Shown here: piece after piece, positions 22,789-34,245 of the stretch
Position numbering within the stretch: the first letter of the stretch is position 1
Layout: each line of letters begins with the position of its first letter
Source: Fragum whitleyi
Taxonomy: Eukaryota; Mollusca; Bivalvia; Cardiida; Cardiidae
Reading direction: 5' to 3'
DNA: 64,000 nt
Assembly (NCBI GenBank): GCA_948146395.1
Contig: OX411546.1
Location: forward strand, 22,794,449 to 22,858,448
Notes under the pieces: generated by a model
Databases searched by the model: none
Told to the model about the DNA's origin: nothing
The model's input: only the letters and a program-made list of their open reading frames with translations
Position numbers and translations under genes: made by a program

Positions 22789-23099
22789 TAACATATAAAT
22801 ATTTACTGATAAAGGGATAAAATATTGGTGACGATATTATTGCCAAAAGAAGCCTATAAAACATTTCCAATGTTAATGCTTTTCATAATTTCTGGGAAAA
22901 TCAAGTTCTTTATAAACGAAGCTATGTAATTTAAACGTTCAAATATTCCCGCAAGAGCTAATGGCGTGGGTGAATAGTTCGTACTTATTAGATCACAATT
23001 TTATGACAGACAGATAAATTCGAAGAGCAATTGAAACTCTGATGTTTACTTGTATGATAGAGCAAGATCTATGAGAGTTTCCTTTCTATGCACCCGGAT

Positions 23100-23540
23100 C
23101 GATAGATCGGGAGCATATTGTTTTATGGCCTTTCTGTTTGTCTGCTTATCTGTTAGACTATTACTCTGTTTGTCCGTTTGTCCGAAGAAAACTCTAACAT
23201 TGACCATAACTTTTGATTGGTAAGTGATAGAGCCTTCAAATTCACATGATGATTGTTTGGGACAAGACGTTTCTATTTATACCAAACTATAAGCATATGC
23301 CAAGGTCAAGGTCATTTTCAAGGTCCAGTTTGTGAAAAATCAAAATTTTAACGTTGGCCATATCTTTGGAATGGTAAGAGCTATATCCTTGATATTTACC
23401 ATATTCATTGCTTTTGATGAGACCTTTTAGTGAATACTAAAGTTATGGTTGTCTGTCAAGGTCAAGGTCATTGATTCAAGGTCACTATTTTTCAATTTGA
23501 AAACTTCAATTTATTTAATGCAATGATCATCGAAGGAGGT
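23100..23540. repeat. dispersed repeat with TCAAGGTCA blocks (copy A)
   Basis: Carries AACTTTTGATTGGTAAGTGA and ATATCTTTGGAATGGTAAGA, with several AAGGTCAAGGTCAT runs (23301, 23458). The same repeat is at 34736-35250 in copy B. Confidence 0.75.
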
Positions 23541-23650
23541 AAAAGGAGATGTCCGAAAATAAGCCGTTAGGAAGTCTCGAGGCCATTACTATTTTTTTTT
23601 CTGGTTCTTGGGACATATCAAACAAGACAAAGAATATGAGGAGGGAATGA

Positions 23651-23898
23651 AAATGATTAAATAATAAAAAAATATATATAAGCTCTTCCACTTAACCAAT
23701 TAAAAAGTGTAGAATTATATCATTATCATTATGTTTGTTTCGTTTTCAGAGACATTATGGCGACAATACCGTTGGTACATGTATTGTAAAAACTTGACAT
23801 TAGTACTTCGGCAAGACTTCCTAGGAACGGTTTCTATTCGGGCATCTGCTTTTATCTCTTCACTGAGTATTGGAACAGATTGTCATAGATATATATCT
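23651..23898. other. spacer between the two duplication copies
   Basis: About 250 bp with no match on the A side. The 66-codon frame at 23731 runs into copy B and resembles nothing known. Confidence 0.4.
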
Positions 23899-24110
23899 AT
23901 TCACGGATACAAGTTTGACTTCCGAGTTTAAGGTAGAGGACCTGTAAAAGTTCCGCATTCTTTCGAAATTAACAGTGTCAACCGCAGTTTATGCCAAGGA
24001 TCGTAGCCAGCGAATTGCTAATTATCTCCCGCCGTTTTCGACGAGGGGATATAAAAATGATCCTCGTCCGTCATTCAGTCATTCCGTCGTTCCGAGGTTC
24101 CGTCACTGAA

Positions 24111-25100
24111 CTTGTCCGGAGCATATCTCCTAAAGTATAACAGCTATCAACTTGAAACGTTATGGGCTAATAGATCTCATGGAGGAAAGTGTAGTGCACA
24201 AGAACTACAACTCTTGCGCGCATAGTTTTGGAGCTACTGACCTTTGTTGTTTTAAATACTAAGGCTTTGTCCGGGGCATATCTCCTAAAGTATAAAACCT
24301 ATCAACTTGAAACTTTATGGGTGGATAGATGTCATGGAGGAGATTAGTTGATTAATTGATTTAATGGAGTTTTACACCGCTTTCAACGTTTTTTTCCATT
24401 TATATCGCGGCGGCTGGAGCACCTAACAACGGTTTCCTTTTATTTCCCTCACCAGTACAACCGCCATATCCTTTCCTAGCCTCCAGCTGCTATCTCACAT
24501 AGGTCTACGATTATCAACCCATTGGTGAGAGACAAATAGTCGGAAAGAATGAGTGCCGCCGTCGGGGATCGAACCCGGGCTCATGGAGGAGAAGTGCAGA
24601 GCACAATAACTACAACTCTTGCTTGCATAATTTTGGAGTTATTGACCTTAGTTATATTTGATACTTAGATTTTGTCCGGTGCATATCTCCTAAAGTGTTA
24701 TAGCTATCAACTTGAAACTTAATGGGTGGATAGATCTCACAGAGGAGAAGTGAAGTGCTCATGAACTACAACTCCTGCTTGCATTGTTGTGGAGTAATTG
24801 CCCTTTGTTATTTTTAATACTTAGATTTTGGTCCGGAGCATATCTTCTTAAGTATATATAAGCCATTAACTTAAAACGTTATGGGTGGATAGATCTAATG
24901 AAGGATAATTTTCCACTTTTTGCCCATTGTTATTTTTTATATATTGTCCGTAGCATACCTTCTAAAGTATAATATTTATCAACTTGAAACAACTATGGGT
25001 GGATAGATCTCATGGAGAAAAAGTGCAGTGCACAAGAACTACAACTCTTGCTTGTATAATTTTCCAGGTTTTGCCCTTTGTTATTTCTAATACTGAGATT
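24111..25100 (+). repeat. 156-bp satellite, five units, one interrupted by a SINE
   Basis: TTGTCCGGAGCATATCTCCT-type starts occur at 24111, 24266, 24672, 24829 and 24944. Corrected for the SINE, the spacing is about 155-157 bp, with one unit shortened to 115. Each unit holds ATCAACTTGAAACTTTATGG, GGTGGATAGATCTCATGGAG and CACAAGAACTACAACTCTTG. Confidence 0.92.
24344..24580 (-). mobile_element. 5'-truncated tRNA-derived SINE (family C) in the satellite
   Basis: On the minus strand it starts at CCCGGGTTCGATCC, the B box, so the A-box half of the tRNA head is missing. The body (CCAATGGGTTGATAATCG, GATAGCAGCTGGAGGC) is family C and the tail is AATCAATTAATCAA. It is flanked by a perfect 12-bp duplication TCATGGAGGAGA (24332-24343 and 24581-24592). 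5' truncation plus target duplication is the expected product of LINE-type target-primed reverse transcription. Confidence 0.93.
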
Positions 25101-25303
25101 TTGTAGGGGGTAAATCTCTTTTACAAAAGAATCCTTAATCTCTTCGGCTTTAGTTTGCTATCAAGTTTTCGCGGCGGGGAATGGCCATGTTCGACATGAC
25201 TCTTGTTGTAATACCTTCTCGTCAGACGATCATCGAATGACCCGTTTATACTGGACGGGCCGCACTAGCTTCGTCTGTCAGACGCGCTATTTCTCCTCTG
25301 TTA

Positions 25304-26997
25304 TGGCCCTGTCACATCTCAACGTTTTAGCCAGCGTGTGCCTAACGCGTTTGAGAAAACGACTAAGTCCGCAAAACGTCAGCATACGCTAACCTACATT
25401 TTCTTTTTGTCAATTCACGACGCGCTTGTAGCGTGTTCATAGCGAGTTTGAACGTGTGAGTAACGCGTGAGAAACGTGTCCAGAACGTGTTGATAGCGTA
25501 TGTCAGCGTATACCAACGTTCTTGAGCGTGCGTCCAACGTTCTCGTAACGTCCTCAGAACGTGCTTAGCGTGCTTGTAACGCGCTTCTAGCGTGTTATAA
25601 CGTGTTCGCAGCGTGTTTTGGATGTAAATATAAATTCTGCAAGAAATTACTACTTTAAATTCATTCTTTTAAAGTATAAACAGGCCACCGGCCACTACAC
25701 ATATTCAAATTCAAAGTATGTTGGTTCATGTAAAAGAAAAATAGGAAAAGACGAAAAGAAAAATACACTGGCACCTGTTACATATGAAAACATGCATATA
25801 ACAAACTTATAAGATTACAGGCTGATTAAAGCTTCTAGTACTTTTCACTCGAAAAATATTGCGAAAGGGTAAGGAACTACTTGTCATAATGCACTCCTTT
25901 CTTCCTCCATATGCTCTACCATGTAGGATGACTTTCCACAACCTCTCTTAATCTTGAATAGCTAGTCGTATATTAAGGGGGAAAAGATGTACCAAATATC
26001 AAACTTGTGGTACATATAATAGAATCAAATAATCTGAACAGTGCAGAATAGAGTAAAACACGTCTTATATTATGTCCACTAGGTACAACGATGTACTTGT
26101 CTTTTTGGTATATTGATAATAATCAAATGAGACGAATGAATGTTTGTATTTTCGCGAACGTATTGTTATTCTAACCAAAGAGCAGACGCACTTGTAAAGC
26201 TATAAACGCAATGTTTAATACACATTTAGGCTACATTCTCCACCTCGACAATCTCAGGAAATAAAAAAAATCCGTAAAGGAATTATATGGAAGAAAAGAC
26301 AAAAAGCTTATAACATAGCATAACATAAGTTTTATTTATATGACCTGAACGAAAGCGTTCATCGTCAAATATAGAGAATGCCTTTAAAATCGAGTTTTCA
26401 AGTCATTCTTAGACTGGTCATGAGGAAACATGCAGATATGAACATGTCAAAAGGGTCATACACACGTACATGCACAAATTTATTTATTTTCGAGAAGCTG
26501 ATGGTAGAAATTCAAGACAAACATGCAGCGGAACTTTTATATTTTCATTGAAAACTGAAACGCTGTCATACGCCAGAAACACGCTGTGAACTCGCTGGCA
26601 ACGCGCTAGACACACGTTCAGTACGCCGAAGACACGCTATGCACACGTTCCAAGTACGCTGGAGACACGCTCGAAGCACGTTAAACTTTTGGCGAACGTG
26701 TTTCTAGCGTGTCCGTAGCGTAAGTGAGCGAGCTCCTAGCGTGTCTCTAGCGTGCTGAGCGTGTTCGGAACGTGTGCGGAGCGTGTTCCAACACGTTCGG
26801 CACACGCTGAGAAATTTTAAGCATGCACAAAATTTTATGAAATACTCAGCGTATCGCAACGTGTGCCAACGTGTTACAGCGTGCCGATAGCGTGTGCGGA
26901 ACGTGTCCATAGCGTACCCGACGTGTTCGCAGCGTGTTATAAAAAATCCAACACGTTCCGCACACGCTGGCTAAAACGTTAAGATGTGACAGCCCTA
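25304..26997. mobile_element. 1,694-bp TTA-flanked non-autonomous DNA transposon with phased CGT subterminal repeats
   Basis: Ends TGGCCCTGTCACATCTCAAC and, inverted, TAGGGCTGTCACATCTTAAC. It is flanked by TTA on both sides (25301-25303, 26998-27000). Copy A keeps the uninterrupted site CTCTGTTACATCACTGG (12404-12420), so the insertion and its 3-bp duplication are exact. Both ends are packed with AGCGTGT/AACGTGT motifs (25320-25620; 26570-26970, in mixed orientation). The middle (25620-26570) is AT-rich, without a transposase frame. A 3-bp TWA-type duplication suggests PIF/Harbinger; Zator or Academ remain possible. Confidence 0.9.
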
Positions 26998-27025
26998 TTA
27001 CATCACTGGTGTATGACAAAAATGC

Positions 27026-27058
27026 CGTAACTACAGCTTAGGTTAAGCTGTAGTTACG
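27026..27058. repeat. AACTACAGCTT hairpin, copy B equivalent of 12436-12468
   Basis: AACTACAGCTT-AGGTT-AAGCTGTAGTT. The stem is conserved while the loop differs from copy A. Confidence 0.8.
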
Positions 27059-27396
27059 CCATATTGGTCGCACACAACGATCTGTGACCCTTGATATTCA
27101 TGCTTGGTACTGTCGTCAAATCTAACCATAAGTCACATACGCCTACAACTGTCATTTTGTTGATTTATTTCATTTCTTTTGTAGACTAGTGCTGTCATTC
27201 AATATAGAGATAATTTTCATAACTTGTTTTGTATTTACGCTCAGCTTTTGTCATAAAATAATCCAAAGAACACCAGTTTAGTAAAATTGGTTTAAAATAA
27301 TGATGAAGAAGAATTAATGAAAAAAGAAAAAGGGGAGAAAGAGGAGGAGAACAAGAAGACGAAGAAAAGGTTTCTGATATAGTCGAAGGACCTTCA

Positions 27397-27672
27397 AAGA
27401 AATGAGAAGAAGATAGAAGAAGAAGAAGAAGAATGAGAAGGATGAGGAGGAGGAGGGGGAGAAGAAAAGGAAGAAGATGATGATGATGATGAAGAAGAAG
27501 TTTATGATAGATCTTCAAAGACTTAAGTCGAAGGACCTTTTAAGAAAAGAGAAGAAGAAGAAGAAGAAGAAGAAGAAGAAGAAGAAGAAGAAGAAGAAGA
27601 AGAAGAAGAAAAGGGAGAAGAAGAACAAACAACATCAACAACAAAAGAAGAAGAAGAAAGGGGGGAAGAAGA
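27397..27672. repeat. GAA-rich microsatellite region (copy B)
   Basis: Several (GAA)n blocks separated by GAAGGACCTTCAAAGA-type spacers. It sits at the position equivalent to 13577-13803, so the repeat predates the duplication. Lys and Ser homopolymer frames are artefacts. Confidence 0.93.
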
Positions 27673-27806
27673 AGAACACCACAACAACAACAAGAGTAAG
27701 AAGAACAAGAACAAGAATTTTCTGAAAGATCTTTAAAGACTGTCAACCCCCGATTTCATGGTGCGAGCTGTCTCAGTTCGCCGCCTTCAATAAAGAAATT
27801 GATCGA

Positions 27807-28090
27807 CCAGGGCGTAATTTTCATTACGCAATTTACGCAAGTGCGTAAAAGAAATAATCCTGTTGAAAGTTTTCGTTGATAAATGGTCATGACATAGAAA
27901 CTACAGCTTATTCAAGCTGTAGTAACGGTGTTTTTTTATTAATCACAAACGCTCAAATTATTAAGGGAGCGGAAGGAGGGCATTCATCTTTTGCCACAGT
28001 CCTCATATCGCCCTTATCCTACATATTCTTTAGTTGTCACCTTCTGAGACTGCTTATAAATTTCAGAGTGTTAGATTCGCCTATGTCGAC
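27807..28090. mobile_element. AACTACAGCTT hairpin element, inserted in copy B
   Basis: Begins CAGGGCGTAATTTTCATTAC and TTTACGCAAGTGCGTAAAAG, carries the hairpin at 27897-27928, and ends near CACCTTCTGAGACTGC. Copy A lacks about 280 bp here (13887). The same element, inverted, is at 47315-47565 and in part at 54065-54260. Exact ends and duplication not resolved. Confidence 0.65.
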
Positions 28091-28099
28091 GATTATATC

Positions 28100-29452
28100 C
28101 AGATTACAATGCTAGCCTCCAGCACCAAATACTCCGTGCTCAGGTGAGCTTTACATCGGATTGTACTTCACCATTTAAAAGTACATGTAATAACAATATT
28201 TCAAATTGAATTAACTCAAGGTGGCATTTAAGAGTAATAGGAATTATTGAGCGCGGAAATTCCTTGTTCTGTGACAGAAGACAAAAAGAGACTTACAGAG
28301 ATCTGTTGGATTTTTTAATCTTTCAATTCGTAAACAACAAGAGATATATTTTCACTTCTGGCTTCGCCACTCGTGAAAATATAGCTTTTGTTATTTAAAC
28401 AACGCATGATAAATTTATCTTACTCCGAAACAAACAATTAATAATCCTCTATTTCTTTACAATTCATTTTGGGCCACTGATTGTAGAATATCGGAGTTCG
28501 CGTGTGAACTAATTCAAATCATTGGATCGTAATTCACAATTTAAATGCAATAACAATAAATTTCAAATTGAATTAACTCAGCGTGGAATTCAAAAGTAAG
28601 GCGATAATTGAGAGTGTAAATATCTTGTTCTGTAATAGTAGACAATAACGGACTAGCAGAGTACGCGAAAGGGGGCAGTCTGTGAACTCCGTAAAATAAA
28701 TTTCTGGAAAACGAAGATGAATTTAGCATAGGTCAACCAGCGAATGCGGATTTCGGAAATAATAACATATGGAAGAGCGATTAGAATAATCATTCTAGAT
28801 TTTTTTTAAAAACTTGTTATTTGTGAAAAGTTTCGACGCTAGTAGATCGCGCGGTCTGACCAGGGTCGATAATTTACGCTTTCAACACCCCCAGATTTGA
28901 AAAGTGATATTCAAAATGCAAGATGGTCCCTTTTCGCGTTTCGTGTCACAAATGGATTTTCAGCTCGAATGTTTTGAAGCAAACAAATTCTTTTTAACGA
29001 CCACTTTTTGATGGTCTGGTAAGTGGTCGCTTAACACAAGGTTTCCTGTATGTGTTTTCACCATGGTCAAAAGGATGAATCAAATCACCAAGCGGCTAAC
29101 TCTGGGAGTATTTTTTCTTTGAATTATGGCATTTTTCGACCGCCCGTTTGACTTTTATATTTCGACGTTTCATTACTACGAAATTGTAATTGCCTTAACG
29201 AAACATAGCACTTTAGACAATTAACAATGATACTCCACTTATTATTTGCCATAATTGGTAATTTTTATTATCAATTCATTTATGCCCCGCGAATGAAAAA
29301 GAATTGTTGGCTATGAAGGTTTTTCTCCTCGACAAAAGACTGTTTTAAGGCTTTGAAAGATTATGGTTTCTCTTACAAAGCGTTCCTTTTGGCATTGTGA
29401 GAACGTCTATTTAATTTTTATTGTGTATAGATTTAGAATTAGGCTCTTCTCT
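28100..29452. other. copy-B repeat mosaic, no gene recognised
   Basis: Equivalent to 13915-14755 joined to 15130-15640; the intervening ~370 bp of copy A is absent at about 28988. It contains the CTCAGGTGAGCTT end at 28139 and the GTGGTCGCTTAA palindrome at 28993-29042. Confidence 0.45.
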
Positions 29453-29465
29453 TTTTAAGAAACAC

Positions 29466-29739
29466 CGCTGCCGTCATAGCGCAGTTGGTAGCGCGTCGGG
29501 CTGTCAATCTAGAGGTCCCGGGTTCAATCCGCGACGGCGGCACTCATTCTTGACGACTATATCTCTCACCAATGGGTTGATATTCGTAGATCTACTTGAG
29601 ATAGTAGCTTCGGGCTAGAAAAGGATGTGATGGTTGTACTGGTGAGAGAAATACCAGGAATCCATTGTTAGGTGCTCCAGCCCCGCGATATAACTGAAAA
29701 AATGTTTAAAGCGGCGTTAAACTCCATACAATCAATCAA
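29466..29739 (+). mobile_element. tRNA-derived SINE (family C), full length, 13-bp target duplication
   Basis: The head is close to a full tRNA: GCCGTCATAGCGCAGTTGGT, A box AGCGCAGTTGGTAGCGC, B box GGGTTCAATCC, and acceptor pairing GCCGTC / GACGGC. The body reads ACCAATGGGTTGATATTCG and GAGAGAAATACCAGGAATCC, and ends AATCAATCAAT. A perfect 13-bp duplication TTTTAAGAAACAC flanks it (29453-29465, 29740-29752). Copy A has the uninterrupted counterpart near 15640-15655. Confidence 0.95.
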
Positions 29740-29752
29740 TTTTAAGAAACAC

Positions 29753-32700
29753 GAATAGAGATTAGACTATAAATCAATTATTAAGGCATTCATTTTTTTC
29801 TAGGTACGAGGGGAACCAATTACGAATGGAAGTGAAAGTTGTCTTGAAGTTTTGGGATATTATTTACAAACGTCACGTCAAAATATTCATAAATGTCTAG
29901 TATATATGACAGCACGGCTTATTAGGCGGCTAAGTTAAAACAGCAAATGGAGTTTACTTATTTTATTACGTATTATAAATTGAAGAGACATTGTCTTAGA
30001 GAAAATGCTGTGAACAATGGGTAGGCAAAAATCTTTTGATCATGCATGAACGAATATACATGTGTATATTCAGTTCAAAAAGAAAGATCGCACCCCTGAA
30101 TTTCGGATACAGCGAATTATTCACGGCATACAGACACCGAAATAAGTATTTGAAGAAAAAATACGAAAACAGACTCACTGCATGTAATAAATCTCACCCA
30201 CATTGCACGTTAGAATTGCTACAAATTATATTATTTATTTATTTACTTTCTTGAAATTGAACACATTTTTAATTTCTTGTAGCTGCTGTATTCATACTGT
30301 AATCACGGTTGGCATTACGAATCAAAGCACTAAAAGTACTGATGATGGGCGTTTCTGTTGGCATACTAGAGTATAGTACATATACGGAGTTAAGCATTAG
30401 ATAACTGATGGTAAAAACAACGAAAACTGACTCACTCCATGTAAAATTATAAAAAAAACAAACGAAGAAAAATGAATGGCCCAGCTTTCAGCCATTTATG
30501 GGGTAAGAAATGTGGATGAAAGCTGACTTACGGACATAAAAACAGAAATAAAAAGATACACACAAAAAATGTGACAGAGATACAAAGAGAACAATATGCA
30601 ATTAAATCAACAACAATTGCAACATTGATACAAGAAACCTCTGATTGATAGAATATTTTTATACTCTCGATACAAATAACCTAGTAATACTGTCTGGTCC
30701 CGTTACATAATCTATTTTGTCTTCGAAACAAATACAATTTTTTTCTTTTACATTTGAAGGTAGTTTCGAGACATTTTAAAATTTTGTCGTATGTATTGAA
30801 ATTTTCCACGAATCTACAAACTACGAAATCCAAAAAGGGACTTATTTATCAATATACAAGCGTAGTAAGTGTTAATTAGTTTAAAGACGTTTCTATCAAT
30901 TCAAACACCATACTGCACAAAATGGACCGCGGAAGGAAACAGTCATAAAATTAAACAAAATCTAAGGATTGAAATTCCTATTCAACGTGTTTTTGCCGGC
31001 ATACTCATGTACATATCACCTCGTTCAGTATGGATGATATGTGCATGGAAAGCTTTAATGACAAATGAATAGCGCAAAGAGAAATAATATATGTTAACAA
31101 TGCACATTGCAATGATGGCATTTCGCCCTTAGAACTGAACATGAAAATCTAGTTTTAAACAATATCCTCTTTTCCTACAAACATTGTTTTCGTGATTTTG
31201 CAGATTTAAATCTGACTTTTTGTAGAAAAATGCTTTGAAATTAAATTATTAAAATGTGGTGTGATTCTATTGTTATGTACATTCTCATTTTGGATGTTTA
31301 ATTGGAGAATTGTGCATTTGTGGCTAACCTCTTTTACAAGCACCTGTGTTCTTCAAGTTCAAAATGCGATAGCATCAAAAACGATTTTTTGATCACACCC
31401 TTTGTGGTAAATCCGGGCAAAATAGACTTCTTGCTCAAACGATACTGTTAACGACCTATGGATGACCTATTTAGCATTGCAACGAAATGTAAAACTATAG
31501 GTAGATTTTGCGCGGTGAGCCGTGAAATCAACTTTTTACCGTTTGATTCTCGTGCCATTTGTTCGAAATAAGTACACCAGGTTAAAATAATGCACTGAGA
31601 AAGTTTAAAATTTACCTTTTAAATCAACGTTACTGCTTGTCTTAAAACGTAAGGTTCACTAAAACATGTACTTTCATAATTGCAATCAAGGGTCCAGGCC
31701 AAATTTCCTATCATTTGCTTTTTAATTATTACCGATTTACCTATGATAGTGGAGTCAGCGCCTACGTCAGAGCTCAGTTTACAAAATACACCCATAGTAG
31801 ATCACTTTTGTTGTGATCTGTTTTTTTATGAGCATGCGCATTAGCATTCCGTGATATTTTTTGTTTCCGGTTTGATCCTTGACAAGAACCGATCTTGCTA
31901 CGCAACATCGCTAAAAATCATGCAAAATCAGAGAGATGGATCAAGAGATTTTTGCATGACAATAAACAAATAACAATCACAACACAGCAACGATTTTATT
32001 TTCGACCCCTTAGAAATACAAGAAAGCTCTAATTGATAGATGATTTTTTAATGCTCTCGATACACATGTGATCTATTTATACTGTCTGGTCCTGTAACAT
32101 AACTTACGTGGTCTGTGAAACACAGGCAAATTTCCTAAAGACATTTTCTGCGGAACAAATTATGTTAGATATTTGTATTATAATCATTTTTGTTTTGAGA
32201 CGGTTTAAATTTTTAACGTCGCTCAGTATGGTCAGAACAGCTTTATCGATGATGTGTTTCCCGTCCGTCTGTCTGTCTTTCTATCCGTCTATCTTGTTCT
32301 TGTTAACGCGATAAAGTTCATAAATAGTATCGGAATGGCTTGGTACTTCCACAGGATGAATGTAGGGTCACAAGGAAGGTCCGATCCTTTCGAAATTGAG
32401 GCAGATCCACCAGAAAACACGGGGAAATGGACCTTTTTGGAAATTCGCTCTGAACTTTCTTGTTTACGCGACAAAGTCCGCAAATATTATCAGATTTGCT
32501 TGAAACATTCGCAGGATGATTTCGGGTCATAAGGAAGGTTTCTTCCGGAAATGGGACCAAACCATGGGAAACACATAGGGGACCTTATGTGTTTATTTTA
32601 AAACCGGCGGTTTTCTGACAATGCCCTTAACCTTCGACTTGGGGATCAAAGCTACGACATTTTGGTCAACAACAGACGATGTGTCAGTCAGGAGGGAACT

Positions 32701-34213
32701 AGTTAGTCTGGTTGACCAAGTCAACGGGGTAAATGCGGCCAATATAGACAAAACGGGTCATTTGAGATCTGCCAGATGAAAAGGAAACCGCGAGACAATT
32801 CGCGGATCCCTGACCACGCCCCTCGACGTCCAATATGGCAGTCCAAACGTCATCGTGTATAATGAATGTGGATATGAAACAAAAAGTAAATCGTTAGTGG
32901 ACAACGTAATCGTCGAAAATTATTGTTGTCGTTATTAACAAAATGTTTGAAGAAAGATGGAGGAAATGACGATCATATTAATGGATCTACGGTCATGTCT
33001 CTTGACCTCCGACAAGGCCGAACCTCTTATATACATAGTCGTGTTCTTTATACAAAACATATGAACCGAAAGGTTTATCGTTAGAGGATAAAGTAGTCGT
33101 CGTTAATAAAGCCCGCAGTCGCCATCCCTTAAATATTTGAAGAAAGGTGGCAATATTTGTACCACGGTTCAACAGTGCATCTTTTCTCCTGGGATATTTT
33201 TAACAAATTTTCGTAAGACCCCTTTTCTCGTGATACTTGATGGACCTCCCTTTCTATTTTCGGAAGGAAATTTCCGTTAGTTAAATTTCCTACACTCATT
33301 CTGAAAGTTTGAAGAAAATCCGATTATAACTGTTGACTCTTGAAAGTGCGATAACAAGGACATATTTCATTTAAACATTTATAAGACTCCCTTCCCGTGA
33401 TATGCTTGATTGAGCATATCAATTTTGAAGGTAATTGTCGTTTTCATGACCATTACAATCACTTGAGGAAGTTTTCAACAAATGGGAATAAATGTGAACT
33501 CAATCGCGATAACGATGGTATTTTGAGTTAAATTTCATAAGGCCCTTTTCCACTATAGATACATGATGAACCTGTTCAATTTTCGAAGGAACTACTCTTA
33601 TGTTGCTATAATCATTCTATGAAGGTTTGAAGCCATTAATAAAAATCTTTGTACGCTTTCGCGATGAAAAGGATATCACGAGCTAATTTTTACAGCGCCC
33701 CCTTCCCCGTGACACAACTTTTAAAGGAACTATCTTGACAATGGTACATCACAACAATCACCATGGGCAATGTTTAAGAGAATCCGATGAAAATAATGGA
33801 CTCATTTGGGATAAAAGGTATATCAGTTTTCGAAACGAACGATCCTATGATGATATACAATGTACTAACTTCGAGTATGTTTAAGAAATACCAATGAAAA
33901 GTTGGGCTCCATGACGATAACAAGAAAAAGGTTGAGGGCTCATAATTATACAACATATACATATGAACGAACGAACGAGACAAATGTCAGCTCTTGAGCT
34001 CGCCTGACCTTTGATACTTAGAGAAAAAAAAAGGAAATGCGTCTGCGAATCTGAAGTCAAGGTGGCCTCTGACAATCATTCGGATTTTGACTTTATACTA
34101 GACCTTCGTTTGTGTCAGAGACGATGTTGAAATAAAAGAGAAGGTAGGACAGTTGATTTGACGTAGACCGTTCTCTAATAAACTGACGGAAAGGCTCTTC
34201 ATCAGCGCATCAG
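29753..34213. other. copy-B body, diverged repeat DNA
   Basis: Matches A from 15660 onward with the block order change described for copy A. 30455-30860 has no clear A match. The 92-codon frame at 32254-32532 lies in a dispersed repeat (GTCCGTCTGTCTGTC followed by TTGTTAACGCGATAAAG) also present, frame-disrupted, in copy A. Confidence 0.45.
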
Positions 34214-34245
34214 AGTGTGTGTGTGTGGGGGGGGGGGGGGGGGGG
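34214..34245. repeat. GT-run then 19-G run
   Basis: (GT)n followed by an uninterrupted G run. Low complexity, and a possible assembly-sensitive site. Confidence 0.95.

Larger units (their letters stand above)
10890..23650. repeat. segmental duplication, copy A (left)
   Basis: Matches copy B (23899-35330) in the same orientation. Collinear anchors are: 10890-10985 with 23899-23990; 11936-12205 with 23996-25110; 12207-12410 with 25104-25303; 12411-12790 with 27001-27370; 13800-13885 with 27712-27806; 13915-14755 with 28100-28985; 15130-15640 with 28988-29452; 16330-16800 with 29995-30455; 18050-18900 with 31850-32800; 19540-20760 with 33170-34010; 22795-23650 with 34440-35330. The copies are clearly diverged, with many indels, so the event is old. 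No host gene was recognised inside. A-only stretches include about 11030-11935, 12835-13560, 14760-15128 and 15885-16325. Confidence 0.85.

Noticed and set aside
26704..26910. Arg/Thr-rich minus-strand frame in the 1,694-bp element
   Set aside because: Generated by the repeated ACACGTT/ACACGCT motifs.
27195..27746. Lys-, Ser- and Leu-rich frames
   Set aside because: Products of the GAA microsatellite in copy B.
29467..29541. Genuine tRNA gene
   Set aside because: Acceptor and T-arm pairing are good, but the sequence continues into a SINE body and tail, is flanked by a 13-bp target duplication, and recurs in the same form at other sites.
32254..32532. 92-codon frame as a gene
   Set aside because: Part of a dispersed repeat starting with GTCTGTCTGTC; the paralogous copy near 18.4-18.7 kb lacks the frame.
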